Positions 1 through 7,194 are shown, counted from the first letter of the stretch. The stretch is 9,708 nucleotides of DNA from Nitrospirota bacterium (GCA_016207865.1 JACQZD010000011.1:1-9708), one strand, 5' to 3'. Numbers and translations are program-made. The notes: a model not told the origin generated them from the sequence alone.

Positions 1-627
1 ATTAAAAAAGCGTCCCCTTCAAAAGGGATAATAAGGGAGAATTTTGATCTATCCGGCATCGCGGATATTTATGACAGAAAAAATGTTGATGCAATATCAG
101 TTCTTACCGAGAGGCATTTTTTTCAGGGGAGCATTGATTATCTGAGGGCTGTCAGGAAAATTACAAAAAAGCCTTTATTAAGAAAGGACTTTATTTTTGA
201 TGAGTATCAGGTATATGAGTCAAGGGTCAACGGCGCTGATGCAATATTGCTGATAGTTGCATGTCTTGAGCAATCCCGGCTGAAAGATCTAAGGGAGCTT
301 GCAAAAGAACTTTCGCTTGACTCTATCGTGGAAGTTCACGACTCAAAAGAGCTGGAAACGGCATTATCCTCAGGCGCGGACATAATCGGGATAAACAACA
401 GGAACTTAAAGACCTTTGAGATAAATATTAACACTACAGTCAGGCTTTTAAAAGATATTCCACTGGATAGAATTGTCGTAAGCGAAAGCGGTATTAATAC
501 GAGGGCGGATGTTGAGGTTATGGAGGCGGCAGGTGCGGATGCCATACTGGCCGGCACGGTGTTTATGAAGTCCCGGGACATCGGGGCTAAAATAGATGAG
601 CTGATGGGGGGAAATAAAAAGATTTGA
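1..627 (+). CDS. trpC: Indole-3-glycerol phosphate synthase, 5' truncated by window edge
   Basis: This enzyme converts 1-(2-carboxyphenylamino)-1-deoxyribulose 5-phosphate to indole-3-glycerol phosphate in cytoplasmic tryptophan biosynthesis. The frame is open from base 1, so the N-terminus (about 50 residues in typical TrpC) lies outside the window. Visible family signatures, numbered within the fragment, are KKASPSKG (2-9), LLRKDF with the catalytic-type Lys at 62, VEVH with the conserved Glu at 111, INNRN (131-135), and SESG (161-164), followed by a phosphate-binding ILAGTVFM stretch. These occur in the correct order and spacing along a TIM barrel, with no internal gap. Other trp genes may lie upstream, but none is visible. 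The stop overlaps the left arm of a palindromic repeat. The first internal ATG (247) is not the true start, because conserved motifs precede it. Confidence 0.96.
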   Translation: MKKASPSKGIIRENFDLSGIADIYDRKNVDAISVLTERHFFQGSIDYLRAVRKITKKPLLRKDFIFDEYQVYESRVNGADAILLIVACLEQSRLKDLRELAKELSLDSIVEVHDSKELETALSSGADIIGINNRNLKTFEININTTVRLLKDIPLDRIVVSESGINTRADVEVMEAAGADAILAGTVFMKSRDIGAKIDELMGGNKKI

Positions 628-792
628 ACTACAGAGGGCACGGAGGAATACTCAGTGTTCTCAAAAAAAGATGTCATTCCCGCGAAGGCGGGAATCCAGA
701 GAATAACACAGCAATAGAGTGCACAGAGCATATGGGAATAGAATTCTTCTAAATTTTGATACTTAATATTTTCTCTGTGTTCTCTGCGGTTA
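626..792. repeat. Nested inverted repeat between trpC and argB
   Basis: A 23-bp left arm (626-648, containing ACAGAGGGCACGGAGG) and a right arm (770-792, containing CTCTGTGTTCTCTGC) are inverted complements at about 17 of 23 positions. A separate GTCATTCC-type hairpin is nested inside. The left arm starts at the trpC stop and the right arm ends 4 bp before the argB Shine-Dalgarno, so the element fills the whole intergenic gap. It contains no convincing ORF. It could be a small non-autonomous mobile element or a transcribed hairpin between two genes. Confidence 0.6.
673..699. repeat. GTCATTCC-type hairpin, copy 1
   Basis: ATTCCCGC (676-683) and GCGGGAAT (688-695) form a perfect 8-bp stem around a GAAG loop, preceded by GTC and followed by CCAG. 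The same GTCATTCC start recurs at 3295, 7087 and 8466 in this window, so this is a dispersed palindromic repeat and not a site specific to argB. Confidence 0.75.
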
Positions 793-810
793 AAATAGGA
801 GGCAATTACT

Positions 811-1551
811 ATGAAGACTTTAATTGAAAAGGCGAACATCCTGATTGAGTCCCTGCCGTACATCAGAAATTTTTACGGAAAGACTTTTGTGATTAAATAC
901 GGCGGCGCCGCAATGGTAAATGAAACACTTAAAAACGCTTTTGCGCAGGATGTAGTGCTGCTGAATCTCATAGGGCTGAAGCCGGTGATTGTGCACGGCG
1001 GCGGTCCGGCTATAAACAAGGTTATGGCGCAGATGGGCAAGAAGCCTACGTTTATCCACGGACAGCGGTTTACGGATAAAGAAACCATAGATATTGTTGA
1101 AATGGTTTTGGGCGGACTTATAAATAAAGAAATTGTTTTTTTAATAAACAGGCACGGCGGGCGCGCCATAGGGTTAAGCGGAAAAGACGGGGGGCTTATC
1201 AAGGCAAAGAAAAAAGTCGTAAGAAAGTTATCGCCTGAAACCGGAGAGCCTGAAATAATTGATTTGGGACTTGTGGGAGAGGTTGAGAAGATCAATTCGC
1301 AGATACTCCGCTCCATAGAAAATGACGGATTTATTCCTAATAAATTAATATCTGCACTGGACAAAAAAAAGATGAAGACCCTTATTGCAAAAAATATAAT
1401 TTCGGGCGGTATGCTGCCTAAGATTGAAGCCTGCATAAATGCCCTCAAAGGAGGTGTCAGAAAAACGCATATCATAGACGGCAGAGTTCCACATGCCCTG
1501 CTGCTTGAGATATTTACGAAAAAAGGCATAGGGACAGAGATAGTAAAATAA
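811..1551 (+). CDS. argB: Acetylglutamate kinase with apparent internal deletion
   Basis: ArgB phosphorylates N-acetylglutamate in the second step of cytoplasmic arginine biosynthesis. The ATG follows AGGAGG (797-802) at 8 nt. Family signatures include VIKYGG (27-32), VHGGGP (61-66), GQRFTD (84-89), and a C-terminal run from SGGMLPKIEAC (Lys 204 matches the conserved active-site Lys) through HIIDGRVPHALLLEIF to GIGTEI. The protein is 246 residues; the family is usually near 295. The shortfall is in one place: DGFIP (172-176) runs straight into NKLIS (177-181). In relatives about 48 residues separate these, carrying the NxNAD motif, with the catalytic Asp and substrate-binding Asn, and the nucleotide-binding LTDVxGV segment. 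The frame is kept across the junction (about 1338/1339). As written, the protein should be inactive. A real deletion and an assembly error are both possible. The next gene starts 47 bp downstream. Confidence 0.93.
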   Translation: MKTLIEKANILIESLPYIRNFYGKTFVIKYGGAAMVNETLKNAFAQDVVLLNLIGLKPVIVHGGGPAINKVMAQMGKKPTFIHGQRFTDKETIDIVEMVLGGLINKEIVFLINRHGGRAIGLSGKDGGLIKAKKKVVRKLSPETGEPEIIDLGLVGEVEKINSQILRSIENDGFIPNKLISALDKKKMKTLIAKNIISGGMLPKIEACINALKGGVRKTHIIDGRVPHALLLEIFTKKGIGTEIVK

Positions 1552-1598
1552 AATCCCCGGTGTAAAATGCAGTTAACGGTTAACGGACAGGAGGTTAA

Positions 1599-3242
1599 AT
1601 GAGGTCCACGCGGAAGTTGACGTCTTTCCTTATTATTTTTTTTCTTTCCCCGGTTTTTTCAATAAATGCGGCTTCAGGCGATATAATATGGCAGGATATA
1701 AGCCGCGGCATTAAAGACTTAAATCTGCAAGTGGTAGCGGTAAGCCCTGACAATCCTGAGATAGTTTATGCAGGCTCTATTAATACAATTTATAAAACAA
1801 AAGACGGAGGGGAAAATTGGGAGGAGGCGCTTTCATTTAAAGGCACGGGAAATACCGTAAATGCAATTGCAGTAAACCAGCTCAACCCGAAAGTCCTTTT
1901 TGCCGGAACCAGGGAAGGGCTTTACAGAAGCATAAACCAGGGGACCGATTGGTCAAGGATTTTTACCGGAGTGGGAGAACTAAATGCCGCTGTTCTTTCT
2001 ATTGCTGTTAATCCTATAAATTCGGAAAATATTTTTATTGGAACCAAAGCCGGGTTGTTTTGGACAGACACCGGAGGCGGCACCTGGAGAAAAGCGCAGA
2101 ACCTGCCAAATGATGCCGCGGTTTCTTCAATAGCGATAGATTTTTTCAACCCTGAAATTATTTATGCTGTTACGGAAAAAGGTTTTTTTAAAAGCATAAA
2201 CGGCGCAGTTGACTGGAAAAGAATGCTTGAATCAAGTATTTCTGAAAAATTCAATATAGACAATGACAGCGCTTCAAATCAGACAGAAGACGTGGAAATC
2301 AATGAAGCCGGGACTGAAATTAAAAGCATTATTATCAATCCTAAAGATGCAGGCCTGCTGTATCTTGGAACATCAAAAGGGATGCTTACGAGCAGGGACG
2401 CCGGGGTGACATGGAAGGCGGCGGGCCGGGCGGGACTGATTAGCCGTGATATACGCCATCTTATTATAAACAGGGCTGACCTTGACGGAGTTTATGCGGC
2501 AACCGGAAGGGGAGTTTTCAGATATTCCGTCGGCTCAGAGAACTGGAAGGAACTTTATAAAGGACTTACCGCACTTGACATCCGTTTCCTTGCCGTTCAG
2601 CACAATCCTTCTGCATTGTGGGCGGCTGCGGGGAAAGGAATATTCAAAACATCCGCTGCTGTTCAGAATGCAGCGTTTTCTGACAGTGGAAATAAATCAC
2701 GGGAAATTCTATCTGCCTTTGCCGATGAGCCTGCCATTGAAGAAGTTCAGAAGGCGGCCATAAGATATGCCGAGGTGCACCCTGAAAAAATAGAGGATTG
2801 GAGGAGAGCCGCTCAAAAAAAGGCATGGCTTCCCCATATGACGCTCGGATACAATAAAGGGCGGGACTGGCAGAACAGCAGCTACTACACAGGCGGGGTA
2901 TACTATGGCGATGATATTACCCGGGGCAAAGACTATGACTGGTCCGTCGCATTCACATGGGAATTGGGAGAACTTTTATGGAACAATGACCAGACTTCAA
3001 TAGACACCCGTTCAAGGCTCATGGTTCAACTTAGAGACGATGTGCTTAATGAAGTGACGAGGCTTTACTTTGAAAGAAGAAGGCTTCAGTTTGAGATGCT
3101 GCTTTCTCCTCCTGAAGGGTATAAAGACAGGATGGAGAAGGAACTCAGGGTTCAGGAGCTGACTGCGGATATTGATGCGCTGACTGATTTTTATTTTTCA
3201 AAAAGGCTGAGAAATAAGGGTCAGGTGGCAAGCAGTAAGTAG
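1599..3242 (+). CDS. Secreted BNR/Asp-box repeat propeller protein with distinct C-terminal domain
   Basis: The substrate or partner is unknown. The ATG follows AGGAGG (1589-1594). Residues 1-24 form a signal peptide: a basic start, a hydrophobic LIIFFLSPVF core and an INA-A cleavage site. There is no lipobox Cys, so the protein is exported to the periplasm or beyond. Residues about 45-350 carry repeated Asp-box-like hairpins ending in Trp at 67-74 (TKDGGENW), 109-118, 154-163, 198-206, 263-272 and 307-316, plus a degenerate one near 349. They alternate with strands such as IVYAGS and VLFAGT, as in a six- or seven-bladed photosynthesis-system-stability (HCF136/Ycf48)-like or sortilin-like propeller. 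Residues about 370-547 are different: a helical PAIEEVQKAA region, an aromatic strand-rich part (WLPHMTLGYNKG, WSVAFTWELGELLW), then a charged helix with TRLYFERRRLQ. It could be an envelope assembly factor or adhesin; no function is assigned. It is close to argB, but shared transcription is unproven. Confidence 0.85.
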   Translation: MRSTRKLTSFLIIFFLSPVFSINAASGDIIWQDISRGIKDLNLQVVAVSPDNPEIVYAGSINTIYKTKDGGENWEEALSFKGTGNTVNAIAVNQLNPKVLFAGTREGLYRSINQGTDWSRIFTGVGELNAAVLSIAVNPINSENIFIGTKAGLFWTDTGGGTWRKAQNLPNDAAVSSIAIDFFNPEIIYAVTEKGFFKSINGAVDWKRMLESSISEKFNIDNDSASNQTEDVEINEAGTEIKSIIINPKDAGLLYLGTSKGMLTSRDAGVTWKAAGRAGLISRDIRHLIINRADLDGVYAATGRGVFRYSVGSENWKELYKGLTALDIRFLAVQHNPSALWAAAGKGIFKTSAAVQNAAFSDSGNKSREILSAFADEPAIEEVQKAAIRYAEVHPEKIEDWRRAAQKKAWLPHMTLGYNKGRDWQNSSYYTGGVYYGDDITRGKDYDWSVAFTWELGELLWNNDQTSIDTRSRLMVQLRDDVLNEVTRLYFERRRLQFEMLLSPPEGYKDRMEKELRVQELTADIDALTDFYFSKRLRNKGQVASSK

Positions 3243-3254
3243 CAGGATTTAAGA

Positions 3255-3290
3255 TTCCCCCCTAAAAAGAGGGGGAAGGGCGTGTTTTTT
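3255..3290 (+). terminator. Possible terminator hairpin after the BNR gene
   Basis: TTCCCCC (3255-3261) and GGGGGAA (3271-3277) form a 7-bp stem around an A-rich loop, 13 bp after the stop of the propeller gene. A run of six T (3285-3290) follows about 7 bases beyond the stem, further than in a textbook intrinsic terminator. A related sequence recurs at 3543-3574, so this may be a dispersed repeat that also ends transcription. Confidence 0.45.
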
Positions 3291-3294
3291 ATTT

Positions 3295-3318
3295 GTCATT
3301 CCGGCTTGTCCGGAATCG
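3295..3318. repeat. GTCATTCC-type hairpin, copy 2
   Basis: ATTCCGG (3298-3304) and CCGGAAT (3310-3316) form a perfect 7-bp stem around CTTGT, preceded by GTC. It has the same architecture as the hairpins at 673, 7087 and 8466. Confidence 0.7.
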
Positions 3319-3322
3319 TTTC

Positions 3323-3344
3323 ACAACGGCATATATTCCGTTGT
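3323..3344. repeat. 22-bp near-perfect palindrome
   Basis: ACAACGG and CCGTTGT flank a central ATATAT with a single mismatched pair. The inner part, GGCATATATTCC, resembles the terminal boxes of the element at 3377-3530 (GGCATACATGCC and GGCATATATGCC). It may be a remnant or solo terminus of that family. It lies about 265 bp upstream of nrdJ, and an operator role cannot be excluded. Confidence 0.5.
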
Positions 3345-3376
3345 ATTTGGCATTTGACATTTGGATTTTGGAAATG

Positions 3377-3530
3377 ACGGCATACATGCCCTCAAAATTT
3401 TAAGAACGCAACATGATTATCATCTGTCATGCTGCAAAAAGTTTTAAGTATTTGCTTTTGAACTATAATGTAAAAAGGCAGCATGACTTTTACGGTGTTG
3501 CCCTTAAAGTTTCTCAGGCATATATGCCGT
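3377..3530 (+). repeat. Structured palindromic element, full copy 1
   Basis: This 154-bp element is a set of nested stems. The outer arms ACGGCATACATGCC (3377-3390) and GGCATATATGCCGT (3517-3530) pair with one mismatch. AAATTTTAAG pairs with CTTAAAGTTT with one wobble. GCAAC (3408-3412) pairs with GTTGC (3497-3501). The inner stem is perfect over 10 bp: GTCATGCTGC (3426-3435) with GCAGCATGAC (3478-3487). The loop can form a further weak hairpin. Bases 3426-3501 match 8269-8342 at 69 of 76 aligned positions, in the same orientation. It has no plausible ORF. It may be a non-autonomous mobile element or a structured RNA; the sequence alone does not decide. Confidence 0.75.
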
Positions 3531-3542
3531 TACATTGCATAA

Positions 3543-3574
3543 TTCCCCTTTAATAAGAGGGGCGCAGGGGTGTG
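3543..3574. repeat. C/G-rich hairpin repeat upstream of nrdJ
   Basis: CCCCT (3545-3549) and AGGGG (3558-3562) enclose TTAATAAG, followed by a G-rich tail ending GGGGTGTGTT. The arrangement TTCCCC, A/T loop, GAGGGG, then GTGTT matches 3255-3287 in the same orientation, so the two are probably copies of one short repeat. It ends about 34 bp before nrdJ. Confidence 0.4.
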
Positions 3575-3607
3575 TTGTAAATGAAAATTTGCAAACAGGA
3601 ATAAACT

Positions 3608-5332
3608 ATGCACTTAACTGAAAATGCACGTACAGTCTTAAAAGTCCGCTATCTGCTGAAGGATGAGCAGGGCAGGGTTATTGAAACCCCTGAGGAAATG
3701 CTGTTGAGGGTCGCAAAAACTGCTGCCGCTCCGGAGAAGCTTTACGGTGGGACCCCGCAGAAATGGGAGAAAAAGTTTTATGATATGATGAATAATCTCC
3801 ATTTCCTTCCGAACACGCCTATGCTGATAAATGCAGGCAAAGACCTCGGACAGCTTGCCGCTTGTTTTGTTCTTCCTGTTGACGATTCCATGAAAAGCAT
3901 CTTTGATTCCCTGAAGAATGCCGCCCTGATTTTACAAAGCGGAGGAGGCACGGGTTTTTCTTTTTCAAAATTAAGACCGAGGGCGGACCTTGTAAAATCA
4001 ACGGGAGGCATTGCCAGCGGCCCTGTGTCATTCATGAAAATCTATAACACTGCAACAGAGGTCATAAAGCAGGGCGGGGCCAGAAGAGGCGCCAATATGG
4101 GCATCTTAAGAGTAGACCACCCGGACATAATTGAATTTATCAGGATTAAGAGGAACGAAAAAGAACTTGCGAATTTCAATATTTCAATTGCTGTAACGGA
4201 TAAATTCATGAAGGCGCTGAAAGATAATTCCCGGTATGACCTGATAAATCCGAGAAACGGCTGCATCGCAGGACAGCTTAAAGCCAAAGATGTGTTTAAA
4301 GAAATAGTTGAAAGCGCCTGGGAGACAGGCGACCCCGGGCTTGTATTTATTGACAGGATTAACAGGGATAATCCCACCCCTCATATCGGAAAAATAGAAA
4401 GCACAAATCCATGCGGCGAACAGCCGCTTCTTCCGTTTGAGGCCTGCGTGCTCGGGTCTGTGAATCTGGCGAAAATGGTGATAACTGACAACCTTCAACT
4501 TTCAACCTTCAAAATTGACTGGCAGCTTTTAGCATCAACTGTAAAGCTTGCAGTCCGCTTTCTTGACAATGCGATAGATGCAAATAAGTATCCGGTGCCT
4601 GAGATTGAAAACATGCATAAAGGCAACAGAAAAATAGGGCTTGGAGTGATGGGCTGGGCTGATATGCTCATAAAACTCGGCATCAGATATAACTCTGCGG
4701 AGGCCTTTAAGCTTGCGCGCGAAGTGATGAGCTTTATCAGGGGAAAGGCATGGGAGGCGTCTTCAGAGCTTGCAAGGGAAAAGGGCGTGTTCCCGAATTT
4801 TAAAGGCTCAATTTATGATACGCCTAAGATTGCCTCAAAAGGCGGATACAGAAACGCAACTACGACAACCATTGCACCTACAGGCACGCTCTCAATAATT
4901 GCCGGCTGTTCAAGCGGCATTGAGCCGCTTTTTGCAATAGCTTATAAAAGGCAGGCGCTTGACACAACACTTCATGAGGTGCATCCGCTTTTTCTTGAGT
5001 ATGCAAAGAAGGGATTTTACAGCGCCGGGCTTATCAAAAAAATTTCCGTAAAAGGTATGTTAAAGGGATTTAAAGAAATTCCGCCTGATGTAAAAAGACT
5101 CTTCATAACTTCACATGAAATATCCCCTGAGGAGCACATAGAGATTCAGGCGGCGTTTCAGGAATTTACTGATAATGCAGTTTCCAAGACAGTTAATCTA
5201 AAGCACAGGGCTCAAAGGGACGACGTTGCGAAGGCCTTTATCCTGGCCTATGAAAAAGGATGCAAGGGCATCACTGTTTTCCGTTACGGCTCAAAACACG
5301 CCCCGCTTGAGAAGTATGAGGAAAGCGAGTAG
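3608..5332 (+). CDS. nrdJ: Adenosylcobalamin-dependent (class II) ribonucleotide reductase
   Basis: NrdJ reduces ribonucleotides to deoxyribonucleotides using a cobalamin-generated thiyl radical, independent of oxygen. The ATG follows a weak AGGA (3597-3600). An N-terminal ENARTVLKVRYLLKD segment typical of NrdJ precedes the catalytic barrel. Key residues are Cys86 in AACFVLPVDDSM (redox pair), Asn267/Cys269/Glu271 in NPCGEQ (thiyl radical triad) and Cys280 in EACVLGSVNL (second redox Cys). GGGTGFSFSKLRP, KQGGARRGANMG, GNRKIGLGVMGWADM and APTGTLSIIAGCSSGIEPLF are all intact. The protein ends at residue 574, shortly after GCKGITVFRYGS, without the C-terminal Cys-rich tail or added domain that many class II enzymes carry for re-reduction. 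No further Cys-coding extension follows in frame. I see no cobalamin riboswitch upstream; the 365-bp gap holds repeats. Class and identity are secure. Confidence 0.95.
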   Translation: MHLTENARTVLKVRYLLKDEQGRVIETPEEMLLRVAKTAAAPEKLYGGTPQKWEKKFYDMMNNLHFLPNTPMLINAGKDLGQLAACFVLPVDDSMKSIFDSLKNAALILQSGGGTGFSFSKLRPRADLVKSTGGIASGPVSFMKIYNTATEVIKQGGARRGANMGILRVDHPDIIEFIRIKRNEKELANFNISIAVTDKFMKALKDNSRYDLINPRNGCIAGQLKAKDVFKEIVESAWETGDPGLVFIDRINRDNPTPHIGKIESTNPCGEQPLLPFEACVLGSVNLAKMVITDNLQLSTFKIDWQLLASTVKLAVRFLDNAIDANKYPVPEIENMHKGNRKIGLGVMGWADMLIKLGIRYNSAEAFKLAREVMSFIRGKAWEASSELAREKGVFPNFKGSIYDTPKIASKGGYRNATTTTIAPTGTLSIIAGCSSGIEPLFAIAYKRQALDTTLHEVHPLFLEYAKKGFYSAGLIKKISVKGMLKGFKEIPPDVKRLFITSHEISPEEHIEIQAAFQEFTDNAVSKTVNLKHRAQRDDVAKAFILAYEKGCKGITVFRYGSKHAPLEKYEESE

Positions 5333-5399
5333 TCATCTGGCAATCAGGATGCGAATGTAGTAGAATTCAGGACATCAGGGGTTATAGTTGAAAAGATTT

Positions 5400-5406
5400 G
5401 AGGGGG
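5400..5406 (+). promoter_or_regulatory. Ribosome binding site supporting a GTG start for rmuC
   Basis: GAGGGGG lies 8 nt before the GTG at 5415. No ATG in this frame gives the full N-terminal membrane segment, so this site decides the start. Confidence 0.6.
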
Positions 5407-5414
5407 TTTTGTAG

Positions 5415-6719
5415 GTGGAGATATATTTATTGGTTATACTGGCAATTTTAGTTGCGGGGACTTTTATTCTGAGCGTATTTTTATTGAAACAGAGCCCGAG
5501 TAACAAATTGATGCAGATTGAAACGCAATTGGCATCATTTGAAAGAAATCAAGAGAGGACCGAAAGGGCCTTAAAGGATGAGATAGCCAAGAACAGGGAA
5601 GAAACTGCCGCTAACTCAAAGAATCTGAGGGAAGAAATAGTTAATAGCATGACTAATATTTCCAATACGCAGGAAAATAAGTTTGATATTTTTTCAAAAC
5701 AACTCGTTAATTTAACTCAGACTAATGAACAGAAACTGGATAAAATGCGTGAAACCGTTGAGGAAAGATTGAAACTGCTTCAAGAGGATAATGCCCAAAA
5801 ACTGGATAAAATGAGGGAAACTGTTGACGAAAAACTTCATAAAACTCTTGAGGAAAGGCTTAGCCAATCGTTCAAGATTGTTAGTGAGAGATTGGAATTG
5901 GTTCATAAAGGATTGGGTGAAATGCAAAATCTGGCTGTTGGAGTCGGCGATTTAAAGAAGGTCTTATCAAACGTAAAGACGAGAGGGATAATCGGCGAAA
6001 TTATGTTGGGTAATATTCTTGAGCAGATTTTAACTCCGGAGCAATATGATAGAAATGTATCTATTAAGAAAGGCAACAGTGTTGAATTTGCTATCAAGCT
6101 TCCCGGGAAAGACGATTCCGGAGAAGTTGTTTATTTGCCTTTGGATTCTAAGTTTCCAAGGGAAAATTATGAATTATTAGTAAATGCTTATGAGCATGGA
6201 GATCCGTCTGCCATAGAGAAGGCTGCAAAACTTCTTGAGGACGATATTAAAAAATTTGCCAGAGATATAAGGGATAAATATATTGAACCCCCAAAGACTA
6301 CAGATTTCGGTATTATGTTTTTGCCTATGGAGGGCCTTTATGCCGAGGTTGTGCGAAGGCCTGCCTTAATAGAAATTCTGCAAAGAGACTATAAAATAAT
6401 GATTTCCGGACCTACGACATTGGCTGCATTTTTGAACAGTCTGCAAATGGGGTTCAAGACATTAGTTATTGAAAAACGTTCAAGTGAGGTATGGAAGGTT
6501 TTAGGAGCGGTTAAGACTGAGTTTGAGCGGTTTGGCGTTGTTTTAAAGAAAGCACAGGAAAAAATAAAAGAAGCAGACGATGAAATAGACAAGCTGGTCG
6601 GCATCAGAGCAAGACAGATTCAGCGAAAACTTAAGGATGTTCAGGAATTGCCAATAAATGAATCCATGTTGTATATATCCGAGGAAACTTCGGATAATGA
6701 AAATGAAGAAAAAGATTAA
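5415..6719 (+). CDS. rmuC: RmuC family DNA recombination protein
   Basis: RmuC proteins are linked genetically to limiting DNA inversions and rearrangements and carry a nuclease-like fold; the biochemical activity is poorly defined. The start is GTG with a good Shine-Dalgarno. Residues about 2-25 (YLLVILAILVAGTFILSVFL) are one membrane anchor. Residues about 30-175 are a charged coiled coil. The RmuC domain follows: VHKGLGEMQNLA, GNILEQILTPEQYD (from 199), VEFAIKLPG, the conserved LPLDSKFP (241-248, likely active-site Asp and Lys), FLPMEGLYAEVVRRP and SGPTTLAAFLNSLQMGF. At 434 residues it is a normal length and looks intact. The coiled coil contains a 22-residue periodic repeat, QKLDKMRETV at 106 and again at 128. 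It is separated from nrdJ by 82 bp and is probably cotranscribed with the small gene that starts 21 bp downstream. Confidence 0.93.
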   Translation: MEIYLLVILAILVAGTFILSVFLLKQSPSNKLMQIETQLASFERNQERTERALKDEIAKNREETAANSKNLREEIVNSMTNISNTQENKFDIFSKQLVNLTQTNEQKLDKMRETVEERLKLLQEDNAQKLDKMRETVDEKLHKTLEERLSQSFKIVSERLELVHKGLGEMQNLAVGVGDLKKVLSNVKTRGIIGEIMLGNILEQILTPEQYDRNVSIKKGNSVEFAIKLPGKDDSGEVVYLPLDSKFPRENYELLVNAYEHGDPSAIEKAAKLLEDDIKKFARDIRDKYIEPPKTTDFGIMFLPMEGLYAEVVRRPALIEILQRDYKIMISGPTTLAAFLNSLQMGFKTLVIEKRSSEVWKVLGAVKTEFERFGVVLKKAQEKIKEADDEIDKLVGIRARQIQRKLKDVQELPINESMLYISEETSDNENEEKD

Positions 6720-6740
6720 CCTAAACAAAAGGAGGGCGCC

Positions 6741-7019
6741 ATGGCGGAGAAAATGAATCATGAGGAGTTTATAAAAAAGGCGATTGTAAGCCTGAGAAAA
6801 GAGGGTTACAAGGGTATTCACACGGTTTATTCGGGTTTCAATGAGGCGTTTAAGAAATATTTTCCGGGCGAAAATCCGATTGAAGCGACAAACAAGCTTG
6901 CGCACGAAGGAAAGATAGTCATAAGACCGGTGAAGGGCGGAGTTATGCTTTACCTGCCTGAAGATGCCCCGGGTTTCAAGAATGTAGGAGATGACGCATT
7001 AAAGAAGATGGGACTTTAG
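6741..7019 (+). CDS. Small conserved-looking protein, possible winged helix
   Basis: I do not recognise a named family for this 92-residue soluble protein. The ATG follows a strong AAGGAGGG (6729-6736). The predicted order is helix (HEEFIKKAIVSLRKE), a GYKGIHTVYSGFNEAFKKYF segment, a second helix (NPIEATNKLAHEG), then two strands with a turn (KIVIRPVKGGVMLYLPE). That helix-helix-wing layout fits a winged-helix DNA- or protein-binding fold, inferred from pattern only. There is no signal peptide, membrane segment or Cys. The 21-bp gap from rmuC suggests one transcript and possibly a shared role in DNA maintenance. Codon use and the ribosome binding site support a real gene. Confidence 0.8.
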   Translation: MAEKMNHEEFIKKAIVSLRKEGYKGIHTVYSGFNEAFKKYFPGENPIEATNKLAHEGKIVIRPVKGGVMLYLPEDAPGFKNVGDDALKKMGL

Positions 7020-7025
7020 TTAAAG

Positions 7026-7064
7026 ACAGTGAACAGTGAACAGTGAACAGTGAACAGTGAACAG
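7026..7064. repeat. Heptanucleotide tandem repeat (ACAGTGA)n
   Basis: Five perfect copies of the 7-bp unit ACAGTGA (7026-7060) are followed by a partial ACAG. The tract starts 7 bp after the preceding stop and lies outside coding sequence. Copy number is likely to vary between strains through slippage. Confidence 0.95.
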
Positions 7065-7086
7065 ATGTTAGTCATTAGATTATTTT

Positions 7087-7168
7087 GTCATTCCGCACTT
7101 GATGCGGAATCCAGGGTTTTAATTCCCTATTTTGGACAAACATGGATTCCAACTTCTGTGAGAATGAC
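7087..7168. repeat. GTCATTCC-type palindromic element, copy 3
   Basis: GTCATTCC at the left end (7087) and an imperfect inverted match, ending GAATGAC, at the right end (7162-7168) bound an 82-bp element. The left half folds alone: ATTCCGCA (7090-7097) pairs perfectly with TGCGGAAT (7103-7110) around CTTGA. It ends 26 bp before the methyltransferase start. Confidence 0.7.
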
Positions 7169-7194
7169 GTTGGAGAAAATACAAGAACAAAAAC

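Noticed and set aside
336..863. Reverse-strand frame of 175 codons across trpC and the spacer
   Set aside because: It is a shadow of trpC in the antisense direction, with no family motif or ribosome binding site.
3441..3469. Promoter with TATAAT at 3464-3469
   Set aside because: The hexamer lies in the loop of repeat copy 1. There is no good -35 at the right distance, and copy 2 has lost the TATAAT, so it is probably chance.
3243..3607. Cobalamin riboswitch or NrdR operator upstream of nrdJ
   Set aside because: I saw no B12-box-like sequence. The ATATAT-centred palindromes resemble NrdR boxes only loosely, and similar boxes recur at 8158-8371, far from nrdJ, so they are better explained as ends of the repeat family.
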